From Halichondria panicea (taxonomy: Eukaryota; Porifera; Demospongiae; Suberitida; Halichondriidae): 64,000 nt of DNA. The translations under genes were made by a program, and so were the position numbers. Below are positions 37,313 to 50,100 of the stretch, one piece after another. The notes beneath the pieces were generated by a model that searched no databases, was not told the DNA's origin, and saw only the letters and a program-made list of their open reading frames with translations. The stretch lies in contig NC_087387.1 of the NCBI RefSeq assembly GCF_963675165.1, forward strand, positions 2,097,501 through 2,161,500. The letters run 5' to 3'. Within the stretch, counting starts at the first letter, position 1. The number at the start of each line of letters is the position of its first letter.

Positions 37313-38204
37313 TGGTAAGATCATTGGTCAGAAGTGGCGTGAGCTCTCAGAGGAAGAGAAGCAACCTTTCAACGATGAGTACGAGGCAGATAAGGCCAGA
37401 TACAATGAGCAGCTGAAGGTTTATCGAAACTCGGTAGCCTATAGACGATGGCAAGAAGCAAAACAACAAGGTCAGCAAACAATGGTGTTTTAATGGTATT
37501 CTTTTTCAATACTTCCCCGTGTAGCTGAGACTGCAGCTCGTGAGGCGGCCAATCGAGAAGCAGCTGGTCTGAGTGAATACGGCCCCCCACCCCCTGCTGT
37601 GATTGCCCCACCCAGACAGAACAGTGCTGAGGCTAGGCTGCAGATGATGCAGCAAGAAGAAGATGATGAAGGTGAATTAATTTACAATTTGTATGGTTTC
37701 TAAATGTCCGCTCCTCTGTAGATGAGTACATCACCAAGAAGCAGTTGGCAGCAATACGTTTCCACAGAAACCATCGTCTGATGCTGGAGATCTTCGGTGA
37801 CACAAAAATCCCCGACACACGTTCTGTTGTGACCAATTCACGACTGGTGGTCCTACGCAAGCAGGTCAACTCCCTTCTCCTGCATCAGGTAAGGCAGTCT
37901 AATAATTATCGCTTTTATGCTTGTTGTTACATCATTTTCCAGAGGAAACTGGAGTCCGAGATCAAGGGATTTGATGATGTCTACAAGGCGAAGAAAAGAG
38001 CATGCTTGGACAACTCTGAGAAGTTCAGAAGAGAGCTAAAGAGGGTAAGCTAAATTAAATGAGCCTGTTGTTGTGATAATTATGTTGCTTTGGCCCTCGT
38101 AGCTTCACGAAACCCCACCCACAAGTTGGAAGAAACCAGCGCTGTCTCTAGCCTCAAAGGATTTGCCAGAGCCAGTGTCAGATCCAAAGTATAAGACATT
38201 GTGA
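35940..38204 (+). CDS. SMARCE1: SMARCE1 (BAF57), HMG-box subunit of SWI/SNF
   Basis: DNA-binding accessory subunit of the BAF chromatin-remodelling complex. Nine exons: 35940-36012, 36083-36147, 36274-36489, 36742-36852, 37311-37470, 37525-37671, 37722-37888, 37943-38044, 38103-38204. The total is 1143 nt, 380 residues, closing in frame (human is about 411). The Gly/Pro/Met-rich N-terminus spans residues 1-118. The HMG box starts about residue 125 (PEKPLLPYMRYSRKMWEQLK) and runs through VGKIIGQKWRELSEEEKQPF and YEADKARYNEQ. A coiled-coil region follows (KKQLAAIRFHRNHRLMLEIF). The acceptor before exon 5 is embedded in a (CA)n run. It diverges from STT3B, with 203 bp between start codons. Confidence 0.93.
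37277..37310. repeat. CA microsatellite forming the SMARCE1 exon 5 acceptor
   Basis: An uninterrupted (CA)n run ends in the acag acceptor directly before the exon encoding VGKIIGQKW. The usual pyrimidine tract is replaced by CA repeat. Confidence 0.85.
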
Positions 38205-38340
38205 AAGCAAGAACATTCTCAATCATTAATATAACACTGTTGAGCTTCACTAGCATCAAAGATCACTTTTGATTTTGTGATGTCATTGAGCTGTAATTGC
38301 CATGCGCATTGATTGGATTACAATGTAGTCGGGTAAAGAA

Positions 38341-38352
38341 ATTTATATAAAA
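38341..38352 (+). promoter_or_regulatory. TATA box of histone H4
   Basis: atttatataaaa lies about 80 nt upstream of the H4 start codon, consistent with a TATA-driven replication-dependent histone gene. Confidence 0.7.
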
Positions 38353-38366
38353 TAATGGGCGGCTAA

Positions 38367-38741
<375 letters not shown>

Positions 38742-38768
38742 ACATCTCATTTTCAACTGAACTCAACT

Positions 38769-38784
38769 GGTTCTTCTAAGAACC
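38769..38784 (+). terminator. Histone 3'-end stem-loop of H4
   Basis: GGTTCTTCTAAGAACC forms a 6-bp stem with 4-nt loop, followed by ACCACA, 28 nt after the stop. This matches the replication-dependent histone mRNA processing element bound by SLBP. Confidence 0.9.
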
Positions 38785-39516
38785 ACCACATTTCATTAAG
38801 AGTCACCATTTCATTTTTTGTCTTTTGTGAATTAACTACTAAATAATTCAGTTTACCAATGTTAACAAGTAGTCTATGGTGTGACATTAGTGTCAAGATT
38901 AGGGTGATTTCAATGAGGGTGTTGTTTTCTGCCAGTGAGGGTGCTTGCTAATCTTATGAGGATGCATCAGTTTCTGCCAGATCTTATGAAGGTGTGTTTT
39001 CATACATTGAGGGCTAATCTACGATGAAGGATTGAGGGTGCTCGCTAATCATATGAGTGACTCTGCAGAGTGTGTACATTGATCAAACAAAGCTGAGAAG
39101 GTCCTTGCTTGTGAGACTGTGTACCATGATGTAAGTAAACACAAAGCAGGGAGTCCCTTGCTTGCAATAATACTATATACACCACACATGCAATGTGCGA
39201 ACAAGAGTCCCTTGCTTGCATGCTCCCTAGCTAGACCTCAAACAATAAGGACTTAGGTTGCTATACGATTCGCTGGGGAAAACACCAAAAAGCTAGCTTA
39301 GCTACTTCGCAGCGTGCGAGGAGTAGTCTATGTCAATGTAAATTAATCACTGCATGCATGTAATGAGGGGGACTCTATTAATTATCTCTTTATGGATCCA
39401 TCTTACATGAGACATAAACCCAAAGTTGAAAAACAGCTGCATGGAAAGTCTGCACGAAATATCAATGTGTTTGCAAAGTTTTAGACTTTAGTTTATGTCA
39501 CTCAAACTACGAGCTA
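38785..39516. other. Intergenic region downstream of H4
   Basis: No gene seen. Loose repeats of a gaggatgc/gagggtgc type occur at 38900-39050. One end of the aaacaccaaaaagc repeat family is at about 39272-39300. Confidence 0.5.
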
Positions 39517-39525
39517 CAGCTATGC

Positions 39526-39585
39526 TAGCCTCGACTCCAGCCCCTTGAATAGTGCGCCTTTCTCAGCGGCCTGGAATCGAGGCTA
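39526..39585. mobile_element. 60-bp MITE, family B
   Basis: Ends tagcctcga and tcgaggcta, flanked by a perfect 9-bp target duplication cagctatgc (39517-39525 and 39586-39594). The subterminal ctccagcccc and tctcagcggcctgga match the ends of the 1106-bp element at 42372-43477. Confidence 0.85.
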
Positions 39586-39726
39586 CAGCTATGCACTCCT
39601 GATTTCATGGTTGTCTTGTGCATCGAATTGTTACTAACTCTCATTTGTATCAAGTCTATATTATCAATCATGCAGCATCTTGATTGAAGTGAAGAAAAGC
39701 CACTCACTAGTCACTACCGTCTGAGC

Positions 39727-39920
39727 TACCGTATAGCGGGTAATTTTCGGGGGACAAAATACTCGTGGTTCAGCAATATTGAGACATTTCGTGGGTAATA
39801 TTTTCGTGGTTGCTGCTTGCACTACAGGTAAAGGTAGGCAAGGTCGCTTCATTCGTGGGTAAAATATTCGTGGTCAGACCTCCAACCACAAATATTTTGT
39901 CCCACGAAAATTACACGGTA
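39727..39920. mobile_element. Palindromic MITE, taccgtatag family (gggtaatt subtype)
   Basis: About 194 bp with ends taccgtatagcgggtaattt and a shortened right end (aattacacggta). It is similar to 60778-60957. Confidence 0.75.
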
Positions 39921-40054
39921 TCTGCGGCGATCTATACATAGATCTATATATACCCATATTTGGTGAACCACACAGAAAAAGTATACACCCCTATTTTGCA
40001 CAGTTCAAACTTCAAGCTGTGAATGTCAGCAGGCTCAACAAGGAATTGACATTG

Positions 40055-42291
40055 TTTTTTTTTTTTTGTTTTTTTTATGAAAGATTTAGCAATTAATTGC
40101 AAGGATACACAAATAGCTACAAAGCTAGGGTGAAGTGAGTCCTATAACATACGTTTTAATAGTTACAACATGTCAACTAGATGTGAATACAGATGAGACT
40201 TAAATGAACTTATACTAGTACAGTCTACTAAAGTAAAGTCCTTGTGGCTAACCAGCCTATTCCATATTGTGATTGCATGCGGAAAAAATGAGAATTTGTA
40301 AAAGGATGTTCTACATTGGTAGGGGACCAGAGTAAAACAGTTAACAGTTCTACTACTGTACGTCATATTTCTCTTGGTTGCTGGGTTGTTTGGGAAGTCA
40401 GTTAGATTGTGTAGTATTTTGAAAAGGTGGCAAAGCACCGCAGCAAGGCGCCTCAGCTGCAGAGAAGGAAGCCTGGTCAAGGTGAGTAATTCTTCACTTT
40501 TCAAATTCCATTTCTTCAGACAGACTCTCATAGCAAATCTCTGGACTTTTTCTAAATTGTTTATTTCACACTTGTGAAATGGGTTCCATACAGAGGATGC
40601 GTATTCCAGATGTGGTCTCACGAACGATGTATACAACTTTAACAGTGTTGTTGGAGAAGAATTCTCAGAGAACCTGCGATGTAGGAGACCTATCAACTTC
40701 CTTGTTTTATTACAAATCGTATTGATGTGAGTGTGCCAGCTCAAGTCAGCCGATATGGTAATTCCTAAATACTTGTAGTTAGAAACCTGCTGCAGTACAT
40801 AACCATTTAGAAGTAGAGTTGGAGCCTTCAATGAGCGCGATGTTTTCTTAGAAATGGACATAAACTTACACTTGCCAAGATTAAATTCTAATAATTTAGT
40901 GTTCAAAAAATTTGAGACTTTAGAAATGTCCTTTTGAAGATTCACGTAGTCATTAGTAGATGTGATAACTCTGTATAAGGCCATGTCATCAGCAAACATA
41001 TTTAGCTTACTGTCTTGAGAAATAACATCTGTGACTTGGTTTATGTACGTAATGAACAATAGTGGACCCAAAACCGAACCTTGGGGCACACCTGAGAGAA
41101 CATGTAAGCTGTCTGAGTTACTGCCATCAATACCCACAAACTGTTTCCTCTCCAGTAAGTAGCTATGCACCCAGTTTAGTAAATATTTGTTAAAATTAAG
41201 TGACTGTAGATGTTTCAGAAGATTGACATGGGGGACAGTATCGAATGCCTTTTTGATATCAAAGAAAACTACGCATACTTCTTGACTTTGATCCAGGGCT
41301 CTACTCCAGTCTTCTATCACCTGTATTAGGGCTGAGATAGATGAGCGTGATGACATGAAGCCCCACTGCCTTGGAGATATAGGTGCCTGGTCGCACAGGT
41401 GTTCCTGACAAAGAGACTTAACGTGTTTCTCTAAAATTTTGCTTATTGTAGGAAGTATCGAAATTGGTCTATAGTTACTAACATGAGTGGGGTTGCCTCC
41501 CTTCAGTACAGGAACAACTCTAGCCATCTTCCAGGCTGCCGGAAAACATCCAGTCGAGATAGAGGAATTGAAAAGAGACGTGAGTGGGGCACTAATACTT
41601 GCAGCAGTGCTCTTTAGCATCTTAGCAGCTACGCCATCACAACCCATAGATTTTCCAATTACAAGTTTGGTAAGGTCTTTAAATACTTCCTCTTCAGTGC
41701 ACAGTAACTCTTCAGGACACCCAGAAGGGATCATGTTGCCAAATTGCTCCATGGAGTTGTTAGCCTGTAAGGGAGGGCAGTTACGATTGTAACAAGAGTG
41801 GAAGAATTTATTAAAAGCTTCAGCTTTGCAAGTTGCTTGGTCTATAGTTGTGCCACTCTCTTCAAGGGTAGGAATAGAACAAGTTCTCCCATTTAGGGTT
41901 TTCACAGTCTTCCAGAATACTTTTTTATCCTTGGTATTCAATTGGGAGAAAAATTTGTTCTTGCTTTTCCTAATCATTGCCACCACACTATTTCTCTGAA
42001 CTCTGTATTTCTCCTTATCCCTATGACAGTTAGACGATTTAGCTCTGTGAAAGTAAGTGTTCCTCCTAGTTATCCCTTTAATAATTTCTCTATTGATCCA
42101 TGGGGTTTTACTTTTCACCTTGATAGTTCTACATGGAATACTGAGTTCCATAATCTGCAGGAATAGTGATTGCCAGGCGAGTACACTGGAGTTAACATCA
42201 TTAGGATTTAGTTCTTCTTCCCAGTCTATCATGTCCAAGAGCTCATTAGCACGATCAAAGTCTGCTGCCGAATATTGCCAGATTTGTTAGT
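40055..42291 (-). mobile_element. Non-LTR retrotransposon (LINE), 5'-truncated
   Basis: On the minus strand the open frame runs from about 42290 (after a stop) to a T-rich run at 40055-40076 that reads as the 3' poly-A tail. The endonuclease domain expected at the 5' end is missing, as in typical truncated LINE insertions. No target duplication was identified. Confidence 0.85.
40163..42238 (-). CDS. Reverse transcriptase of a LINE (partial ORF2)
   Basis: 691 residues from the first Met, and open about 17 codons further upstream. RT blocks in order: NYRPISILPTISKILEKHV, then QWGFMSSRSSISALIQVIED, VVFFDIKKAFDTVPH (first catalytic Asp), LSGVPQGSVLGPLLF, NMFADDMALY (catalytic FADD) and YKYLGITISADLSWHTH. 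A C-terminal LEYASSVWNPF motif is usual for Jockey/CR1-like elements. The ORF is uninterrupted, so the insertion is probably recent, but without the endonuclease it cannot be autonomous. The protein acts in target-primed reverse transcription. Confidence 0.93.
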   Translation of the reverse strand: MDMIDWEEELNPNDVNSSVLAWQSLFLQIMELSIPCRTIKVKSKTPWINREIIKGITRRNTYFHRAKSSNCHRDKEKYRVQRNSVVAMIRKSKNKFFSQLNTKDKKVFWKTVKTLNGRTCSIPTLEESGTTIDQATCKAEAFNKFFHSCYNRNCPPLQANNSMEQFGNMIPSGCPEELLCTEEEVFKDLTKLVIGKSMGCDGVAAKMLKSTAASISAPLTSLFNSSISTGCFPAAWKMARVVPVLKGGNPTHVSNYRPISILPTISKILEKHVKSLCQEHLCDQAPISPRQWGFMSSRSSISALIQVIEDWSRALDQSQEVCVVFFDIKKAFDTVPHVNLLKHLQSLNFNKYLLNWVHSYLLERKQFVGIDGSNSDSLHVLSGVPQGSVLGPLLFITYINQVTDVISQDSKLNMFADDMALYRVITSTNDYVNLQKDISKVSNFLNTKLLEFNLGKCKFMSISKKTSRSLKAPTLLLNGYVLQQVSNYKYLGITISADLSWHTHINTICNKTRKLIGLLHRRFSENSSPTTLLKLYTSFVRPHLEYASSVWNPFHKCEINNLEKVQRFAMRVCLKKWNLKSEELLTLTRLPSLQLRRLAAVLCHLFKILHNLTDFPNNPATKRNMTYSSRTVNCFTLVPYQCRTSFYKFSFFPHAITIWNRLVSHKDFTLVDCTSISSFKSHLYSHLVDML

Positions 42292-42371
42292 TAATCTCTA
42301 GCTCTCAGTATGTGACCTGTACTCTGTGTATCTTGCTATCTAGTCTATACTGACTGTGTGTGTATTCTAGG

Positions 42372-43477
42372 TAGCCTCGATTCCAAGCCGCTGAGAAAGA
42401 CGGCCTGGTATACACTGTTTACGCATGCGCCAGAATTACCCAGAATCTGGGTAATCGTAAATTGCAGTATATTTATCAGTATTCTTATTCCGCATTAGTT
42501 TGTAAAACATTGATATCCGTTTCATTTAAAATGATGTCATTGAAAAAAGAAATCTAGTCCAAGTTGTGTAATGGCTGCTACCTTCTCTTCTGCTCTCGCG
42601 TACGCGTTATCCTGTGTTGGAAAACCAGGTCTAGTCTTGAAAGACAAGCAGCTGGAGGCGTTGAAGTGTCTGTACGCGCACGCTGGTGTTTATGTGGGTA
42701 CCGTACAGACCGGCTATGGCAAGTCCCAGAGCAAGTCCATCTGCTTTCCAGACACTCCCTTTCTTGATTGATGTGAAGCTTGACAGGACCAGTGTACCTC
42801 TCTCTGAAAGAAGTGTTGTGATGGTGATTTCTCCTCTTGTTTCTCTGAGTGAAGCCATCTTCAAAGTGTTGGTGTGTCTGTTCGACGTTCAGTGCCATTC
42901 TCTCTGGAAGGAAGTATTGTTGTGACATTTGCCGAAAATTAGTCACAGAGTAAGTACGTGGTATCTGATCCGAGAACTGTGTGGCCTGAATGTGTTTACA
43001 ATCCGAGGGACTTGTGTGTATCCGATCCGAGGGACTTGTTGCTTGAGTGTGTATCCGGACTTGTTGCTTGAGTGTGTATTAATGGATAGTGCTTTCAATG
43101 GTAAATCTATTGTGTAAGTCAATAAGTAGTCCTCACATTATGTTACGTCACAGCCACTGTACTTATCCACATTCATTTATTTTTTACCCACAGGTTTAAC
43201 TAATTTCTTATGAGATTAACTGTCGCCTGAGTGTGTATCCGATCCGAGCCTCAAGTTAATGAATAAATCTACAGAGCTGATGTTTTACTTAGCTGTCTCT
43301 GTCTACAGTATATACAGAGAGAGGTAGCCTCTTCTTTTTCTTTTTTCTGTTCTTTATCACAAGATAAAAATTAATACTGTTTTAACGTTCAATGAGATAA
43401 AATACGGTAAATAATAAATTAATTGTCCACCCACGCGCCAACAGTAAATACCAGGCAAGGGGCTGGAGTCGAGGCTA
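42372..43477. mobile_element. 1106-bp DNA transposon derivative, family B, with helicase cargo
   Basis: Ends tagcctcgattccaag and ctggagtcgaggcta (inverted), with a perfect 9-bp target duplication tattctagg at 42363-42371 and 43478-43486. It shares termini with the 60-bp element at 39526. It contains a fragment of a RecQ-like helicase gene but no recognisable transposase. Confidence 0.85.
42571..42925 (+). pseudogene. RecQ-like helicase fragment, frameshifted
   Basis: The frame from 42571 gives MAATFSSALAYALSCVG, then LKDKQLEALKCLYAHAG and a Walker A-like VQTGYGKSQ, as at the N-terminus of RecQ-type DEAD-box helicases. It stops at about 42771. Another frame then carries the motif Ia-like block VVMVISPLVSLSEAIF. 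The frameshift and the missing remainder make this a relic rather than a working helicase. Confidence 0.65.
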
Positions 43478-43574
43478 TATTCTAGGATATGTAGCTATAG
43501 ATGACACAGAAATTAATATTTTACGTCTCCTCAGATAACCCTAAGCCTTACGCAATAAATACAGCACTTGATAA

Positions 43575-45203
<1,629 letters not shown>

Positions 45204-45247
45204 ACATCTCATTCTCTTAATTGTCACATTCCATTTAAACTCAGCTT

Positions 45248-45263
45248 ATTCTTCATTAAGAAT
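45248..45263 (+). terminator. Decayed histone stem-loop after TRIM-H4
   Basis: ATTCTTCATTAAGAAT sits where the H4 stem-loop lies in the parent gene. The GG/CC base of the stem is lost, leaving an AT-rich stem. Downstream sequence still resembles the H4 3' region (cattaag, accacttcat). Confidence 0.5.
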
Positions 45264-47137
45264 TACCACTTCATATTTGTCTTTTTATTAAGGATCGACC
45301 ACTCACTGAATTGCTTCATGTCACATTGCTACATACATGAGATAGTAAATCTACAATTCTTTGTACAGTGCCTGTGAGCTTGCATGTGTATATAAAGTCA
45401 ATAATTATTATGCTGTAATGCCAAAGAGTGTTGTGTTTATAGTAGATCTATCTATCAATCCATTCCTCCTGGAAACAAAGCATGCATGGCCAAGCAAGTG
45501 TTAGAACGTGCTGAAGTACGTTGTTGTTTTACTTTAACGAGACAAATCTCACACGCTAGCTGGCTAGTCCCTTACATGCATGGTCCTAAATTGAGTCGTT
45601 ATATATAGGTAAATTATTTCCTAGCCTATATATAGTATAACAAAGGGCGTATAAAGAAAGTTTACTTTTATATGCCCTTAGTAAAACGATTGACTAAATT
45701 AGGACCACCACGTAACACTTTTAAATGCATGGGGAAGTGCATGGCCAATTTAACAATGACAACAGCAAGAAAAAGGAAGGCCTGCTGGGAATGAGGCTAG
45801 GGAAGCACCAAAAAGCAAGAAAATTCATATTCCAATTCGTTACAACATCATTCACACGTAAATTGTTCGCGTATAAAGATCTATAGTTTTTCCACGCTAT
45901 TTAGTGTTTTTCCATTTTTTTCTTTGCTTCCTCATTTCATCTATTCTTTTTTTGCTACCTTTTATTTATGTCATGACATCAGCATGACAACAGCAAGAAA
46001 AAGGAAGGCCTGGGAACGAGGCTAGGGAAACACCAAAAAGCATGAACATTCACTCCAATCCGTTACAACGTCATTTCACGCATAAATTATAAAGATCTAT
46101 ATATAGTTTTTCTACGCTATTTGCTGGTTTTCCCGGCCAAATCCTGTAGCAATGTAACCATAGTTATATATGGCACGCAACTACCCTATATAATTGCAGG
46201 AGTACATGAAGGAGAGTAAGCAACTACTATACAGCCCATACAAATGTGTTGTTATCTCACAATTGTCGGATTGTTATTTATAGTTATTAATGAGTCAGTG
46301 CGATCATCTACTAAGAAACTGATAACACAAATTGTATGATATTAAGTATAGGTGATCTAATTAGTATGCGTCAAGTGCATGTAAATTTAAGTGAAAACAG
46401 TTGGTTCTAATCAAATGTAAACCGTCCTTGTTGCCCAGTGAGTGGGCAGATCAAAGCAATCCAGTGCTCAGTATATGGCATGTTGCATCACTGCAATGCA
46501 CTGGATTATATGCACTTGCACTGTGTGTAAATCCAGTAGATTTCTTTAAGAGATATCCATTTGGGACTTATGCCCCACCATCCTACCCAATACTCAGTTG
46601 GTCCGTTTTATAGGCTACTACCTTTACAACTACTAGTGGGAAGAAAACCTAAAAAATTTACTATGGAATTCAGCAAAACTAATGAATACACTAAATTCCT
46701 TCAAAACACATGTCTTTTATTACGATTTATATGACCAGTCAGACGAGTTTAACGTCATTGGGCAACAAGTTCGTTATTGCCGGCGCCCTCGTGCAACATG
46801 CCATATATTGCACTCTGGCTGGGCAATAACTAATACTTGGAGGTTTACTGTATGTAGTGGACATTAAGTAATCAAGGACAAAGTATGCTGTATGGTGATC
46901 ATTACCAGCTCTAGTGCTCAATAGGCGGGGCGGGCGATGGTTGTTTCTCGTGTAACCAAATCTCAGACAACATCATCTAGAAGTATAATAAACTGCCAAT
47001 TCACAATCATGCACATAAATGCACTGGCATGTATACATGTATATACAAAAATAGTCATTCTATAAATCCTACAGAATCAGTACGACTTCACTGACACCAA
47101 AAATACACGTAGCATACATGCATATACGTAAAAGTTT
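45264..47137. other. Intergenic region with repeat relics
   Basis: No gene recognised. It contains a degenerate direct duplication (about 45758-45918 and 45987-46135) sharing gacaacagcaagaaaaagg and accaaaaagca. Related aaacaccaaaaagc termini occur at 39272, 52275 and 63560. The remainder is AT-rich without structure I can name. Confidence 0.5.
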
Positions 47138-50100
47138 TCAAACAGAAGTTTGGTATGAAGATCGTCGTCTGTACATTACATTAGTATATCCAGTGGCTGT
47201 TCTTACGCCTCGATTGCCATTACGCGGTTCAGATTCGGATTGTTGTGGGTCACTGTTGAAATGGTGAGCTGATTCAGTAACCTGCAAATCATGTTCACTT
47301 CTCAGCCCATAAACAAGATTGGTCTCCATGGTTTTTTGTTCAGCTTGTAACTGATCCTCGTCTCTGAGCCCATACGAAGCATTTGTTTCCATCTCAGTAG
47401 CAGCCTCAGTAAGTTTGCTTTGCTCTTCGAGCGAGAGGACATGATCATACTCTGTTGTAGGGTAATAGAACACTCAGTCAAACACTTAAATATATCACTA
47501 ACCTAACACGAACTATCAGAATACTACATTACTAATACATTACGACACCTTAATACAAATGTAGAAGGTGCTTCTGTTGAATTTGCTAAGAAACACAACA
47601 ATTACGGAAATGCGTTCAATTAATACAGTGTCTCCTTATATACTCAGAGTGAACTTGCTTACTGTGTTCATCCTCAGTGATAGCGACTAGCTCCATGTTC
47701 AATTCCATGTAGCCCACCATGATACTTAAAACTTTCTCCAACTCGGTTGCTAGCTCATCAAAGGATGGCCTCTCTTCTGAATCCTCGTACCAACACCTGG
47801 TCATCAGTGAGACCCTGTAGTGATACGATCAGCTAGTTACAACATAGACAAGGCAATGTACTTCCATACAATACTAGAATCAAAGCATATTATTATGATT
47901 TGCCATGATAATTATATACTAGTAGAATGAATTGGTATACATAACTTAAAGGTGTTCCTTAACTGCTAGTGTATCAATGTTTATACTTACATCTCTGTAG
48001 AGCAAGCAGTATTCTGGGGAGGTTCCAATCTCTTTCCCTCTCTGAGTAGAGCCACTAGGGACATTGGGTCCACTCCAGGGTAGGGGGTTCGGCCACCACT
48101 GAAGACCTCCCACACGGTTACACCATACGACCACTGCATTATTGTGGAGACAACATATACAAGGCTAGACTAATGTAGTCGTAATGTCAACCAAATAACG
48201 TATATGCTTTGAGGGCACAAAACTGAAGTCTATATAGAGCAACAATAACAATGTTACATTAATTCTGTAGCTGAATCCGTTCGTACCGAGCACCACACGA
48301 TGTTTATTTTATTGCTACCATAACTAGAGCATCATACATACCACATCAGTTTTCTCGTTGAAGATAGCATCGCTTAGACTCTCCATTGCCAACCATTTGT
48401 ACGGCAGTTTAACTCCCTCAGCTTCACCCTGTCTGAAGTATCCTTGCGTATACATATCCTCAGCCAAGCCAAAATCACCAACTTTGAGGTCACCGTTTGA
48501 ATCCAACCTACATATTCAATGAGAGTAACTCACAATCTATTGAAGATTTCCTGTAACCTGAACTATACATTATATTGATAAATTATATGCAAATGCTTAA
48601 CGTTACTGTGTGCACATGCACAAGACTACAGTCTAGTCTAGACAAACTACAAACCAATTCAGTGCCTCACATGCAGTTCCTAGCAGCCAGATCTCGATGG
48701 ACGAACTTGTGCCCAGCAAGATACGCCATTCCAAGAGTTATCTGATGACACATCTTCAACAGCAACTTCCTCACAGCAAACACCTACGTACAAATTGTAC
48801 ACGAGATAATTTTGCATAATTATGAGTTAAGATTAGCATATAATTATAGTAACAAAAATTAATTACAACACATACGTAAGTTGATAGGCCTTGCAAAGAG
48901 TCATGTAGTTTTGTAATGAAATTCCTAACTCATAATTATTATTGACCCTCGAAATTCCTGGAGTTTGCAAAGCCTTTGCAAAACATCTATAAAAGCGTTG
49001 CACGTTGCACGTTGCACGTTCTTTATATCAGTACTAATACAAACTACAATGTGTCACTATTTTCCATATAAGGAACGCACAACACGCAATGTTTTAAGTT
49101 TTATCGAAAGCTATATAATTGTTTAGTATTATAAGAGTGACCAGCACATAGGGTGACCACAATAACTGCATGATTGTGCTAACACTTGCTCGGCCGTACT
49201 GAATTTTCATTTTTGGCATGGAATTCAAAATACCTTCTCAGAATCCTCTCCCTCTGCCAACTCTAGGTTAGACCTCTCTTTTTTCAAATAGTCTAGTAGA
49301 CTCCCGTTCGTCATATAAGGCATCACCATGGAAACACCGGATCCGGCATCAAGACACACCCCAATCAGAGGCATGACGTGAGGGTGGTGGAATTCTTGCA
49401 TTTTGGTGATCTCACTCACCATGCTCTGTACGTCATTCTGAGTGAACAGACCTGGGGAGGGGGGGGGGGTATAATGTACTCATAAGTAGCTATAGGACTT
49501 GTGCATGTGTCCGCTCTTAGACAAGAGAAAGTTTGAAGGTACACATATAAAATCTGCCGGGAGACTTGTTTCAAAAACGCACGAGTATATATGAAATATA
49601 TGTGCTTATAATTTATAGTTAACCTTTTAGTGTCTTCAAAGCCACACCCCTCATGGCAACGTTATTCCAGTCCATTAGTAATCCTTTGTACACAATCCCA
49701 AAGGCTCCTAGAATGATGGGAACAAACCAAACATTATCAAACTGCCAGAGATGGACAAGAGAATGAAGTCTGACAAGCAATATTCTTGTAATGTGGATCC
49801 CATGCACTTGAAGGTGTTCAAACTATAATTATGATAGTTCTTGGTTGGTAACTATAGTTCGCCAAAGAAAAGTGGGATCTATCCATTACGTAGTTACCTT
49901 GACCAACTGCATCTTGCAATTTCAGATTAGAGCTGGGAATTCTCATTGATTCTGGAACATACTTCAAAATCTCCCGCGTTTGATATTCTGCAGAATGAGA
50001 AATGCATGAGATTGATTTGAATGCCCATACACGTGCAACATACAGTATATATACATACCTATAAGAGTTCCTGGGCCAGACAACTTCCTCATTCTATAAA

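Noticed and set aside
42571-42771. Short ORF as a functional helicase gene
   Set aside because: Only the N-terminal motifs are present, the frame breaks before motif Ia, and it lies inside a transposon with target duplications.
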